DNA of 64,000 bases from Luidia sarsii. Taxonomy: Eukaryota > Echinodermata > Asteroidea > Paxillosida > Luidiidae. Of the stretch, positions 1 to 10,877 are shown piece by piece. How positions within the stretch are numbered: the first letter of the stretch is position 1; every line of letters begins with the position of its first letter. The stretch lies in contig OX465101.1 of assembly GCA_949987565.1 (NCBI GenBank), positions 22,743,367 to 22,807,366 on the forward strand, written 5' to 3'. Under the pieces are notes generated by a model. That model saw only the letters and a list, made by a program, of their open reading frames with translations. It had not been told where the DNA came from and made no database searches. A program made the position numbers and the translations under genes.

Positions 1-259
1 TAGACCCGCAATCAGATTACGGTGGGTTTTTTTTGGGTTCTGCTGTGGCCGGGGACACGGTGCCTGGTATCAAACTTCAATGCTGGTACTTAGGTGTACT
101 GGATGGCTCATTAGGCACAAGCGGTGCAGGGTACGTGTATCCCAAGCTGTGAATGTGAATGGGTACGCTGACTGTTTACACGCTGAAGAGCTACCCTTAA
201 AGGGTACCTGAAATAGAGAATTTTAATATCGAGAAAACTTTCTACTTAAAAGGCTAAAC

Positions 260-357
260 TAAAGTGATATACAAAAATGTTGCAAACTGCTTACTGACTA
301 AAATTACCAAAATGCAAATCTTAAAATTTAGTGGGCCTGACGTTTCGATCCTAAAGG
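260..357 (+). repeat. Foldback repeat family F1, half copy
   Basis: One arm of a family found at least fifteen times in this window. The arm runs from GTGATATACAAAAATGTTGC through GCAAACTGCTTACTGAC to GGGCCTGACGTTTCGATCC. Only the left arm is present here. Confidence 0.75.
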
Positions 358-587
358 CTAAACTAGTTCACAAACTCAACACTTTTAATGTCTACCCCAT
401 AAATAGCGACTGAAAAAGGAAAACAAAATCTTTAGCTCGGCCCGCCCACAAAAACCCCCTCTTTTGCCCGCAGGCCAAAGAGAAGGTGATGACGTCATCG
501 GCAGTGCAATGTTGCATGATTGACTGCACACACACACGTATAGTATATGCACGCATACGTGTGTCCACAAGAAAAACATGTAGCAAA

Positions 588-690
588 TTTTAATTATTAT
601 TATTATTATTTTTATTTTATAAGTTTTGTTTTTTAAATTTTATTATTATTATTATTATTATTATTTGTTATTATATTATTATTATCTGTT
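588..690. repeat. ATT-rich microsatellite
   Basis: Two runs of ATT/TTA triplets separated by a T-rich spacer. Confidence 0.85.
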
Positions 691-1084
691 AAAGCCCTAA
701 AAAGTGAAGGGCACCTGCACACCTGCCATGAATCTCTCGGTCAAAGCGCTCACAATCTATTGGCCTTCAGGAAATGACTTTGTTGGTCACTTACATCCCT
801 GCCACAAAGCTGGGATATGTTTAGTCCAGATCCTGCTCAGACCGTCTCTGCCTTTTAGCAAGGTCCAGCCAGGATCGAAAAAGGTCAGGTCCTCCAAAGT
901 TTGGAGATATGCATAACTTTTGTCCGTGAAGTCAGTAAGCAATAGACACCATTTCTGTGTTTCTTTTACTTTCATAACCATAATTATGAAGGTAGGACTT
1001 ACCACATGGTGCTGCTCAAACGTTGCCGTAGCAATTGTTAAAAACAATGATTTGTTCCGTATTTTTATCTATTTTTGAGGCCAG

Positions 1085-4000
1085 CCCTGGAATGAGGAAG
1101 ATGAGCCCAGACTGGTGTCCCAGGTGGGCCAGAAACCGACCTTCACGTTCCCTGTCAAGAGTCACGTGGAGCTGGGCGAAAGCCTGGACATTATCAGACT
1201 CAAGTGAGTGGACCTCAATCTTTCTCTCAAAAAGGAAATTTTTGTAGGGCTTTCATGCTGAAAGGTGAAGAGCCTGACATTTGAAGCCAAGCAGGATTTT
1301 TTGTGTGTTTTGTTGTAGATTTGGAAATAGATCCCATGCCCATTTTCAAAATTTGGAGGTTGAGGTCTTTTTTTTTTTGTGGCAGAAATCTGGGGCACGT
1401 GACAGGCCACAGGTCCTACTTCCTGAAGGGTGCGGCGGCCATGTTGGAGCACGCCCTCGTCAGGTATACGACGGAGAGGTTGCTGGCCAGGGGCTTCCGG
1501 GCAGTGGCTGTGCCAGACCTGATGCAGCCCCTCATCTTTGTAAGTGCCCCAAAGACTCCAGATGGGGGAGCCACGACATTCTTAACCCCTTGCGGACGGG
1601 ATTATTTTTAGTGGCAATGGGTGTCAAAGTGCCTTTTCCAAAACTCGCTAAACAATCAGAGAACACTATACCTGCGAAATAAGTCAATAAAAGTACACTA
1701 TTTGTATTATCATAATCATCAGCAAATTAAATGTGGTACAATTTGGAAGTCTGTGTTGCATTTGTCAAGGATTATCAGGCTGATTTGTGTGTAATAAAAT
1801 GGGCTATTTGTGTGTAGTACAAAGGGCCATTTGTGTGTAGTACAAAGGGCCATTTGTGTGTAGTACAAAGGGCCATTTGTGTGTAGTACAAAGGGCCATT
1901 TGTGTGTAGTACAAAGGTCCATTTGTGTGTAGTACAAAGGTCCATTTGTGTGTAGTACAAAGGGCCATTTGTGTGTAGTACAAAGGTCCATTTGTGTGTA
2001 GTACAAAGGTCCATTTGTGTGTAGTACAAAGGGCCATTTGTGTGTAGTACAAAGGGTCATTTGTGTGTAGTACAAAGGGTCATTTGTGTGTAGTACAAAG
2101 GGTCATTTGTGTGTAGTAGAAAGGGCCATTTGTGTGTAGTACAATGGAGCGTAGGCTGTGTGATGTGTGTCCAAGAAGTGTGTGTACTGAAACCCTTTGA
2201 CTGCAGACATGCCTCCACTCCTACGGACAAATCTTCCAGGTGGGCAGCCCCAACTGAGCATGCAGTTTGAGAAAGGTCCTGCCTTTGAGAAAGGTCCTGC
2301 TAGGATTGAAACGTCAGGCCCGCATAACTTTTTTGATATTTTCTTTATGGTCGTTTTTATAGTCAGTATTAGCAGTTTACAACATTTGTGCATGTTAATC
2401 AGGTTTAAACTCAAGTCAGTCAGAACTCAAACTATGTGCAGTGTCTTTTTTTAAAGATGTTTGTCATTTGCTTGAATTGTGTGATGCAGTTTAGTGAAGA
2501 AAGAAGTGGGTGTCTGTGTTGTTGCTTTTTTTTTTCCTAGGAAGGATTTTGTTTTTGTTTTCTTTCCTAGGAAGGATGTGGGATGCGCACCAAAGGCCTA
2601 CACACTCAGGTGTACAAACTGGATAGCCGGAAACACAAAGGGAACCTGTGCTTGTCTGGGACAGCTGAGGTTGGCCTGGCAGGTAGGCTCCCCATGGGCT
2701 ACTCCTTACGCGCATCGGTCATGATCGGTCATCTTCGGAATATCACTTGGATCTCGCTATTGCTTCAGTGAGTGCACTGGGCTATAGAATCGCTTGGCCA
2801 CTCAAATGATGCCGTCTATCTGAGCCAGGAGAGGCAGCTTCTGATCTATCCAAACCACATGGCCCCAACATCCAGGAGGGGGGTGGTTAACACCACACAT
2901 GCATGTTCAGATATGTTTAGTTATAGTTTTTCGTTATTGTTCATCAAGTCCTTCACTTCTCCCTTTGATCATTCCTCTTCACTGCTTACTGCTATTCCCT
3001 TTCATACTGCTCTATTCCCTTCCATTCTGCTCAATTATCTTTCATATCGCTCTATTCCCTTCTATACCGCTCTATTCCCTTTCATACCGCTCTATTCCCT
3101 TCCATACTGCTCTATTCCCTTCCATACTGCTCTATTCCCTTCCATACCGCTCTATTCCCTTCCATACCATTCTATTCCCTTCCATACCGCTCTATTTCCT
3201 TCCATACCGCTCTATTCCCTTCCATACAGCTATATTCCCTTCCATACCGCTATATTCCCTTCCAAACCGCTCTATTCCCTTCCATACCGCTCTATTCCCT
3301 TCCATACCGCTCTATTCCCTTCCATACAGCCATATTCCCTTCCATACCGCTCTATTCCCTTCCATACCGCTCTATTCCCTTCCATACAGCCATATTCCCT
3401 TCCATACCGCTCTATTCCCTTCCATACCGCTCTATTCCCTTCCATACAGCTATATTCCCTTCCATACCGCTATATTCCCTTCCATACCGCTCTATTCCCT
3501 TCCATATCGCTATATTCCCTTCCATACCGCTCTATTCCCTTTCATCATGTCCATACTGCTATATTCCCCTCTATGCATCTCTATTCCCTTCCATACTGCT
3601 ATTCCTTCCCTTTGATCTCAACCTAGCCTTTCAATTTAAACCCCCCCTTTTTTCAGTTTTGTAGTATATGGCCTGGTAATTTGATCCTAGCAGGACCTTT
3701 CCCAAAGGCAGAAAGGCTTAAGTTGTTCTGCCTCTGAGAAAGCTCCTGCTCCGATGGAAACAGCAGTCCCTCCGCAATTTTTTGGGGATAAATTGTAGCA
3801 GATGAATGAGGTGACGTTTCAATCCTAGCAGGACCCTTCCCTTTGATCTCCCCCTGCCAGCTATCCTTTCCCCTTTATCCTCTGTCTGTCATCCATGTCC
3901 CTATTACTCTCCCTTTCCTAAAGGTCCTGCCAGGATCGAAACGTCGGGCCCTCCGAATCGTTGATATTCGCTTTTTGGGACATTTTAGTCAGCGAGCAGG

Positions 4001-7000
4001 TTGCAGCATATGACTGTAGATGAATGAACATGAGATGGATTGGTTTTGATTTGCTAGGCTACTTCCTGGACAGGGAGCTGAGCCCCGAGGATCTGCCGCA
4101 GAGACTGTTTGCCACCAGCCAGTGCTTCCGGGCTGAGACGACCCACAGTGCTGAGGCCCGGGGGCTGTACAGGGTGCATCAGTTCACCAAGGTCAGGACT
4201 GCGCTCATGGAAAGGGATTGTAGACATTGAGTCGGGGCGAGGGGGGGGGGGTCAACTGGTTTTGAAAAGTTGGGGGGCGGGGGGGGGGGGGGGGGAGGGG
4301 GGACCATTTTGAGAGGCCTGCAACTCGTGGTGTGAGCGAGGGGCGAGGGTGTTGGGGTGTGGAACTTTTAAACAACTTTGACTGGACAGGGACGTGAACC
4401 CGAGGCCTCTGGTATTGCGTACCGACGCTCTTACCATCTGAGCTATCCAGATGGTGGCCTTCCTAAATACCTATAATTTTTCGGGGGTTGGGGACAAATT
4501 AGAAGCATTGAACCATTTGACTGCTGTATATCGTCCAGAGATCACGGCCCCCTCTCTATTTCTCTTTCATTCAGATGCAACCAATCCCGTAAATGGTTCC
4601 TACCCAGAGCAGGTAGATCCAAATTTGTTTCTGTCAATGTTTGGATTGTAGGTCGAGATGTTTTGCGTGACTACCCAGGACCAGAGCGATTCGGTCTTTG
4701 GGGAGCTTGTCGCCGTGCAGAAAGATCTCTTCTCTGAGCTGGGCCTGCACTTCCAGTGAGTCTCTCGCAGATGCACTTATGCGCGGAGGCATAAGTCCCC
4801 CACTGTTGATGTAATACAGTGTCTTATTCTCGTTGCGTTGAGGAGAATGCAATTCAGTGAGGGTTTGGCCTTTTCGACGTAATGAGCACTGAGCGCTCAG
4901 TGCTGAGCACCGGTTGCCTGCTGACAATAAAAAAAAATACAGGCAGCTCGGGCGGGAGTCGAACCCGTCGCTCCCGCTGTCTAGTGCAGGTGTCTTAACC
5001 ACTGGACCAGCGAGCTGATTGAGTTCGTGTGGTGGATACGATTTGTATAGTGGCGGGTACCTCGTGTATCATAGATGTATCATAGAGGCTTTCCACTTTG
5101 CTCAGACTGTTCCTCTGATCCTTCCCACCCTTTTGTTTGTTTTCCCTTTAATCTCCCCTCTCTTCATGTGTGCATCTGTATCCCACTCCCTTCCCTTTTG
5201 TCCTTCCAGCATCTGGTGTGTCAGGACTTTCCTTCCCCTCACTGTCTGCGTATGTCCTTGTCACTTTGCCTTTGAGAAAGGTCCTGCTCAGATCGAAACC
5301 TCAAGCCCTCTAGTTGTTGAGATTTATGTATTGCAGGTCATTTTAGTCAGTGATCAGTTTGCAATTTTTGTTTTATTGTTGGCAGGTTACATTCATCCTA
5401 CAAAGTCATTCTTCCCATAATTTACACAAACGCTTGTCATTACATCATGTTTATGCGTATTCATGTCTGCTCTATACTCAGACATCGGCCAAAAGGAGTA
5501 AAGAGTGTTCATGAATATGCTTAACATCAACAGGAACGACCTCCAGGAAGAATGCCGTTGTCGGATGAATATCACTTCTAATGGGGATGGTTATATTCAC
5601 CCGGCAATGGCATCCGGGTGAATGTACTCTTCCTTTTTGATTTACTTCATGTTACAGAAACTTGTGGGCAACATTTTAGTTTAAAGCCCCTACACAACAT
5701 TGGTCGAGGTCAAAGAACAGCATCCATACGTTGTCTGATCCAACATATGCTTGGAATAGCACACCTGTGAAAATTTCAGCTCAATCTGCAAACCGAGTCT
5801 CAGGAAAATCGTGAAAACCGCTTCATTTGTTTCGCGAAAATGCAGCATTCAACGCTGTACTGTTCCGAAACATAGTTTAGATCTCTTTCTTTTACTCATT
5901 TCTCCCAAAATACAACATTTTAGGCAGAAATTTTTCAGTGAGGGGTTTCAAATATAACCATCTTCAAACTGTATAAGTTTCATGTAAATCTGTGAACATT
6001 TCTGTTCGATCTTACCAATGTTGTGTAGGGGCTTTAAATACCCTCACTATAAAAGTCTGGGGGAAAAAAACCTATACCCAAAATAAACCACCAGTTGTGA
6101 TGTAGACAACATTACGTCGAGAAGTGCAAACCTTTGTTGCCCATCGCTTTATATCAAGGCGTGGGTGGCTCTTATTGTGGTCTCATGAGCAGTCGTGTGC
6201 TCCTCATTCCCGTCTGCAGACTCCTGGACATGCCCTCTCACGACCTGGGTGCACCGGCCTACAGGAAGTACGACATTGAGGCCTGGATGCCAGCCCGGCA
6301 AAGCTACGGAGAGGTGAACAACTGCTTGTCATTGATTGACCGGCACTTTTCATAGCCACACACTCCTCCTAAAAAAAGTGACATGGTGTCAACCGCAAAC
6401 CTTCCACTTACTTGTCATTTTATTGTATACTTTTTCACCTCGTCTAGGGAGTGCTTTTATGGAGAATAGAAAAGGCACACTGATATGAAGAAGCATTTTG
6501 CCAAACACATTTAATAGAGAAGTTGCAGGTTGAGGCAAAAAAAAAGAAGAAAAAAAAGAAGAAGAGATATACGGCAGGCAAATGTTTGAATGCTTCTGAC
6601 TGACCTCCCCCCACTCAGGAAAAGACTACTTGACTATTTTGGGAAGGCCACCATAATAAGATAATAAGGGATGGACAGCTCAGGTGGTAAGAGTGCTGGT
6701 ATGCAAAACCAGAGGTCTCGGTTTCATGTCCCGGTCCAGTCAAAGCTTTCCTGTCAAAGTTTTAAAAGTTCCGGGTCATTTTTACCTTTGTACGTTTGAT
6801 CACAATGAAAGTAGATAAAACTTAGAGGAGACAAACCGGGATGAGACAGAACTAAAACTGATGAGGCAATATTATAATGAGACGAGAAAAGAAAGAGATG
6901 AGACAAGGTGACAAGACAAGTTGTGATGAGGTAGCCAATTAGACAAGAGACATCAAGAGGAGATGACCAGACAAGGAGCTGAGATAAGATGAGACAAGAC

Positions 7001-7905
7001 AAGAGGAGATGAGAGGAGACAGTGTAAGACATGAGATGTGATGGGATCATCAGTCGATTTCACCAAACTCATCGTAACTTGCGATCAATCGTCAGACGAT
7101 GAGCGCACAAAAACCATACGGCCAATTACAATGTACGACTGGTTATCAATGGTAAATCGTGTTGCGATGCATCGTAAGGCGATGTGAAATCCCCCCCTCC
7201 CCCCAGGTGAGATGAGATAAGACGGGATGACATTAAAGAATGTTATTTTTGTTTGTTTTTCCCACCGCAATCTGGACAGATATCAAGTGCATCCAACTGC
7301 ACTGACTTCCAGAGCAGAAGGCTACGGATTAAGTACAGAACTGCAGACGGGAATCTTCGTTACGTCCACACAGTGAGTTGCGTGTTACATTTGCGAGCGT
7401 TTCTAGGGAGAGGTACACCATTTAAAGTGTGAAAAGCCATCTACTGACGAAGGACAGAGTACACACTACCCGAAACGTTGAGTTACCAGCTCTCTTCAGA
7501 GCCACACTCCTTCTTGACGGAGAAGTGCTACATGGTGTCACCGCAAACCTTCCACTTAGTATTTCCATCATTGCAAACCTTCAAGTCTGATCTGTGGTGT
7601 CTCGACAGTTTTAATGAAGCGATAAGCTACACGGATGACTCACCCAGTGTGAAGCAGTTTCCGGTACACTAACCTTGGGCTTGTTTCCCTCTCCTCTCTC
7701 ACCTCTTCCCCCCCCCTGCTCTCTTCCACCCTGGCAGCTGAACGGCACGGCCTGCGCTGTGCCCCGCTTGCTGCTGGCGCTGCTGGAGACCAACCAGCAG
7801 CGAGACGGCAGCGTTCTCATCCCAGAGGCCCTGTGGCCATACATGAACGGCAGGCGGGTCATCACCAAGGCAACCAGGGGACTGCTGCATCACACCAGGC
7901 TGTGA
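1085..7905 (+). CDS. SARS2: Mitochondrial seryl-tRNA synthetase, 3' eight coding exons (5' part off the window)
   Basis: Charges mitochondrial tRNA-Ser with serine. Exons: 1085-1203, 1386-1539, 2571-2682, 4058-4191, 4652-4755, 6220-6313, 7280-7372, 7738-7905. All have GT donors and AG acceptors and join in phase to 325 codons plus TGA. Visible class II synthetase landmarks: [18 protein letters not shown], the serine-pocket stretch [10 protein letters not shown], motif 2 CFRAET followed by [40 protein letters not shown], and motif 3 [16 protein letters not shown]. These match animal SARS2 rather than cytosolic SerRS. Human SARS2 is 518 residues, so about 190 N-terminal residues including the targeting peptide should lie upstream. 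The first acceptor (CAG at 1082-1084) is the least certain boundary; an AG at 1078-1079 is possible. The gene converges on TXNDC16. Confidence 0.93.
1778..2145. repeat. 23-bp minisatellite in SARS2 intron
   Basis: About fifteen copies of a 23-bp unit containing CCATTTGTGTGTAGTACAAA, with GGGCC/GGTCC/GGGTC variants. It lies in the intron between 1539 and 2571. Long reading frames across it come from the repeat and are not genes. Confidence 0.95.
2255..2415. repeat. Foldback family F1, diverged copy
   Basis: Contains TTTGAGAAAGGTCCTGC twice, then AGGATTGAAACGTCAGGCCC and a diverged outer arm ending near AGCAGTTTACAACATTTG. Confidence 0.7.
2990..3610. repeat. 20-bp minisatellite in SARS2 intron
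   Basis: About thirty near-perfect copies of a 20-bp unit, TCCATACCGCTCTATTCCCT, in the intron between 2682 and 4058. Variants are CTGC, CAGC and TATATT. The unit has no stop in two frames, which gives spurious open frames of more than 230 codons. Confidence 0.96.
3680..4016. repeat. Two degenerate foldback F1 copies
   Basis: Inverted GATCCTAGCAGGACCTTTC and GAGAAAGCTCCTGCT arms at about 3680-3790. A second pair spans about 3820-4016, ending with ATTTTAGTCAGCGAGCAGG. Confidence 0.65.
4369..4452 (-). mobile_element. tRNA-derived SINE, family S1
   Basis: On the minus strand this begins GGATAGCTCAGATGGTAAGA, a tRNA A-box-like start. Other copies sit at 6669-6750, 15127-15203 and, diverged, about 11466-11566 and 44538-44622. 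Number and divergence indicate a SINE rather than a tRNA gene. Confidence 0.65.
4944..5017 (-). mobile_element. tRNA-like SINE, family S2
   Basis: A 74-base segment whose ends (CAGCTCG and CGAGCTG) form a perfect 7-bp acceptor-like stem, with a T-loop-like GGTTCGACTCCC on the minus strand. The anticodon stem is only about 3 bp and position 33 is not U. Relatives lie near 8300, 9580, 17370 and 18660, so a SINE-type repeat is likelier than a working tRNA. Confidence 0.6.
5262..5395 (-). repeat. Foldback family F1, half copy
   Basis: TTTGAGAAAGGTCCTGCTC, then GATCGAAACCTCAAGCCCTC and ATTTTAGTCAGTGATCAGTT. It lies in the SARS2 intron between 4755 and 6220. Confidence 0.7.
5681..6037. mobile_element. 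TTAA-flanked inverted-repeat element (family T), copy 1
   Basis: A 357-bp element bounded by TTAA at both ends. Its terminal inverted repeats are AGCCCCTACACAACATTGG and the complement, and there is no coding capacity. TTAA target duplication is the hallmark of the piggyBac superfamily, so this is probably a non-autonomous relative. Two more copies lie at 40899-41284 and 50141-50505 in the opposite orientation. Confidence 0.85.
6669..6750 (+). mobile_element. tRNA-derived SINE, family S1
   Basis: Reads GGACAGCTCAGGTGGTAAGA, then AAAACCAGAGGTCTCGG and CCGGTCCAGTCAAAG, the same body as the copies at 4369 and 15127. It lies in the SARS2 intron between 6313 and 7280. Confidence 0.65.
6790..7030. 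repeat. Degenerate GATGAGACAAG-type simple repeat
   Basis: Purine-rich, loosely periodic stretch of GATGAGACAAG-like words in a SARS2 intron. It has no coding signal. Confidence 0.6.
7436..7590. repeat. Interspersed repeat family R5
   Basis: Contains CGAAACGTTGAGTTACCAGC, then CTTCAGAGCCACACTCCTTC and CATGGTGTCACCGCAAACCT. The same string order recurs at about 12904-13300, 47150-47330, 47465-47620, 47790-47925 and 61785-62060. Superfamily not recognised. Confidence 0.65.
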
Positions 7906-8191
7906 ATTGCCGATCCCATTTTTTTTGTTGGGGGGGGGGTGGTGGAAGGGGGTTGGGTTAGCTACTAGCTGTAAAGTTAAGTGAGCCTAAATCATGGCAT
8001 TGTGTGTCCATCTGTTTGCCGAGTTCCTATCCCTGACCTGATCGTTTGTGGCCCGGCCTCTGTACGGTTGCATTTGTGCCACACTTACCCGGGTAAGACA
8101 AGACCCAGGACCTAGGCCATATCCAAGTGTTACAACAGCGTTGCTGCACTGGTTTGTTTTGCTGGTTTAGTTTGTAATTCAATGAGTGTCC

Positions 8192-8197
8192 AATAAA
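8192..8197 (+). terminator. Candidate SARS2 polyadenylation signal
   Basis: AATAAA lies 287 bases after the SARS2 stop. It falls inside a segment that is repeated at about 9445, so a second copy of the signal follows near 9472. Confidence 0.5.
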
Positions 8198-8749
8198 ACA
8201 CCAGAACATTTAACAACAGAATCGTCTCCCGTCTATCAAGGTCCCCAAAAAGTTTGCCCTGCTTGATGTGAGTGCTCAGTGCTTTGCCCGATAATATTAT
8301 TTCGGGCAACGCGGGCGGGATTCGAACCTGTGACTAGAACCACTTTCTAGTGCAGACGTCTTAAGCACTTGACAATACAACACAAGTGTTGAGTGGATAT
8401 TTTTTCCGTTTTTAATAAAGGCAAGTTAGTAGCATAAAGAATTATATATATAAACTGAATTGAAACTGAACATGGTTCTCTATGAGAGAACCCTGAATAT
8501 AATTTGCTTCATCTTGCAGTGAAGTGCAATCACAGGACCTAATTATAACAATATATAATAGCAATATGCAGAGGCCTCCCTTCAGCATGTCTTGTACTTT
8601 GAAATGGACTAATGGAGCTTGAGCCTAAGCTGGGGTTTGGAGAAGGGCCAGGGAATGTGCCACAGCTTGCTGTGAGGACAATCTCAGTACCAAGCAGGCC
8701 AAAGAACCACTAACTGGCGCCCAATGGCTCTGATTGCTCTGGTGACAGA

Positions 8750-9205
8750 GCAGGCTCGAGCAGGGAACCAGCTCTGGTTTCAGAGCAGGCACACACTGGG
8801 AACCAGCTATGGTTACAGAGCAGGCACAAGCAGGGAACCAGCTCTGGTTACAGAGCAGACACAAGCAGGGAACCAGCTCTGGTTATAGAGCAGGCACAAA
8901 CAGGGAACCAGCTATGGTTACAGAGCAAACACAAGCAGGGAACCAGCTCTGGTTACAGAGCAGACACAAGCAGGGAACCAGCTCTGGTTATAGAGCAGGC
9001 ACAAACAGGGAACCAGCTCTGGTTACAGAGCAGGCACAAGCAGGCCGGGAACCAGCAATAATGGTTATAGAGCAGGCACAAGCAGGGAACCAGCTATGGT
9101 TACAGAGCAGGCAAAAGTAGGGAACCAGCTATGGTTACAGACCAGGCACAAGCAGGGAACCAGCTCTGGTTACAGAGCAAACACAAGCAGGGAACCAGCT
9201 CTGGC
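8750..9205. repeat. 35-bp minisatellite, array A
   Basis: About thirteen copies of a 35-bp unit containing GCACAAGCAGGGAACCAGCT and TGGTTACAGAGCA. It ends abruptly against a copy of TXNDC16 exon 17. Confidence 0.95.
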
Positions 9206-9443
9206 GTGGCCAGACTGAAGTCGGCCGGGTAGTTGCAGACCCTGCTGGCCCGGTGGTCCACAAAGACCAGGCTGGGCTGCAGGGACTGGCGATGGATGCC
9301 GTAGTCGCGTAGGATCTCTGAGCCGAGGCAGGCTGGCTGCGATCTGGGAGGGGCAATGGAGGGCAAAAGAGATATCAGGACACCAGAGGCTGTTTGTTGC
9401 ATTAGGGTGGGGGCGCCTTATCTAAACCCTTTCCCTGCATTGC
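9203..9443 (-). pseudogene. Partial duplicate of TXNDC16 exon 17 with flanking intron
   Basis: Positions 9203-9343 match TXNDC16 exon 17 (12585-12725) almost base for base. Positions 9344-9443 match the adjoining intron up to about 12823, with a short insertion. The splice acceptor is kept; the last 53 or so exon bases and the donor are missing. On the minus strand the exon frame (QPACLGSEILRDYGIHRQ) stays open and runs into the 35-bp minisatellite. It sits downstream of the TXNDC16 stop, so it is probably a pseudo-exon. Use as an alternative terminal exon is conceivable but unsupported. Confidence 0.85.
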
Positions 9444-9444
9444 A

Positions 9445-10877
9445 TGGTTTAGTTTGTAATTCAATGAGTGTCCAATAAAACACCAGAACATTTAACAACA
9501 GAATCGTCTCCCGTCTATCAAGGTCCCCAAAAGGTTTGCCCTACTGAGTGCTCAGTGCTTTGCCTGATAATATTATTTCAGGCAACTCGGGCGGGATTCG
9601 AACCTGTGACTAGAACCACTTTCTAGTGCAGACGTCGTAACCACTTGACAATACAACACACAAACCACAAGGAGGCAGTGTTGAGTGGATATCTTTTCCG
9701 TTTTTAATAGAGGCAAGTTAGTAGCATATAGAATTATAATATATATATATAAACTGAACAGAAACTGAACATGGTTCTCTATGAGAGAACCTTGAATAAA
9801 ATTTGCTTCATCTTGCAGTGGAGTGCAATCTCAGGACCTAATTATAACAATATATAATAGCAATATGCAGAGGCCTCCCTTCAGCATGCCTTGTACTTTG
9901 AAATGGACTAATGGAGCCGGAGTTTGAGCCTAAGTTGGGGTTTGGAGAAGGGTCAGGGAATGTGCCACAGCTTGCTGTGAGGACAATCTCAGTACCAAGC
10001 AGGCCAAAGAACCACTAACTGGCGCCCAATGGCTCTGATTGCTTGGCACAGCAGGGAACCAGCTCTTGTTACAGAGCAGGCTCGAGCAGGGAACCAGCTC
10101 TGGTTTCAGAGCAGGCACAAGCAGGGAACCAGCTATGGTTTCAGAGCAGGCACACACTGGGAACCAGCTATGGTTATAGAGCAGGCACAAACAGGGAACC
10201 AGCTATGGTTACAGAGCAGGCACAAGCAGGGAACCAGCTATGGTTACAGACCAGGCACAAGCAGGGAACCAGCTCTGGTTACAGAGCAGACACAAGCAGG
10301 GAACCAGCTCTGGTTATAGAGCAGGCACAAACAGGGAACCAGCTCTGGTTACAGAGCAGGCAGAAGCAGGCCGGGAACCAGCAATAATGGTTATAGACCA
10401 GGCACAAGCAGGGTACCAGCTCTGGTTACAGAGCAGACACAAGCAGGGAACCAGCTCTGGTTATAGAGCAGACACAAGCAGGGAACCAGCTCTGGTTATA
10501 GAGCAGGCACAAGCAGGGAACCAGCTCTGGTTACAGAGCAGGCACAAGCAGGGAACCAGCTCTGGTTACAGAGCAGGCACAAGCAGGGAACCAGCTATGG
10601 TTACAGAGCAGGCACAAGCAGGGAACCAGCTATGGTTACAGAGCAGGCACAAGCAGGGAACCAGCTATGGTTACAGAGCAGGCACAAGCAGGGAACCAGC
10701 TATGGTTACAGAGCAGGCACAAGCAGGGAACCAGCTATGGTTACAGAGCAGGCACAAGCAGGGAACCAGCTATGGTTACAGAGCAGGCACAAGCAGGGAA
10801 CCAGCTATGGTTACAGAGCAGGCACAAGCAGGGAACCAGCTATGGTTACAGAGCAGGCACAAGCAGGGAACCAGCAG
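9445..10877. repeat. Segmental duplication, copy B
   Basis: Second copy of the segment starting at 8165, about 1280 bp downstream, with an expanded minisatellite at its right end. Confidence 0.9.
10045..10877. repeat. 35-bp minisatellite, array B
   Basis: About 24 copies of the same 35-bp unit as array A. The right-hand half is nearly homogeneous (AGCTATGG variant), suggesting recent expansion. Long open frames here reflect the unit. Confidence 0.95.

Larger units (their letters stand above)
1..1084. other. SARS2 upstream intron sequence, no exon recognised
   Basis: No stretch here reads as SARS2 protein in any frame. It holds a partial interspersed repeat at about 260-357 and an ATT/TTA microsatellite at about 588-690. 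It is most simply the intron before the first visible SARS2 exon. Confidence 0.5.
8165..9205. repeat. Segmental duplication, copy A
   Basis: Starts at GGTTTAGTTTGTAATTCAAT and includes the SARS2 AATAAA, an S2 SINE, unique sequence and a minisatellite. The same order recurs from about 9445 to 10877 with minor substitutions and small indels. It must be a tandem duplication of SARS2 3' flanking DNA. Confidence 0.9.

Noticed and set aside
2772..3626. 284- and 238-codon frames rich in Ser, Pro, Tyr
   Set aside because: They come from the 20-bp minisatellite in a SARS2 intron; overlapping frames are equally open.
4944..5017. Functional tRNA gene
   Set aside because: Acceptor stem and T-arm look right, but the anticodon stem is weak, position 33 is not U and diverged relatives are scattered nearby.
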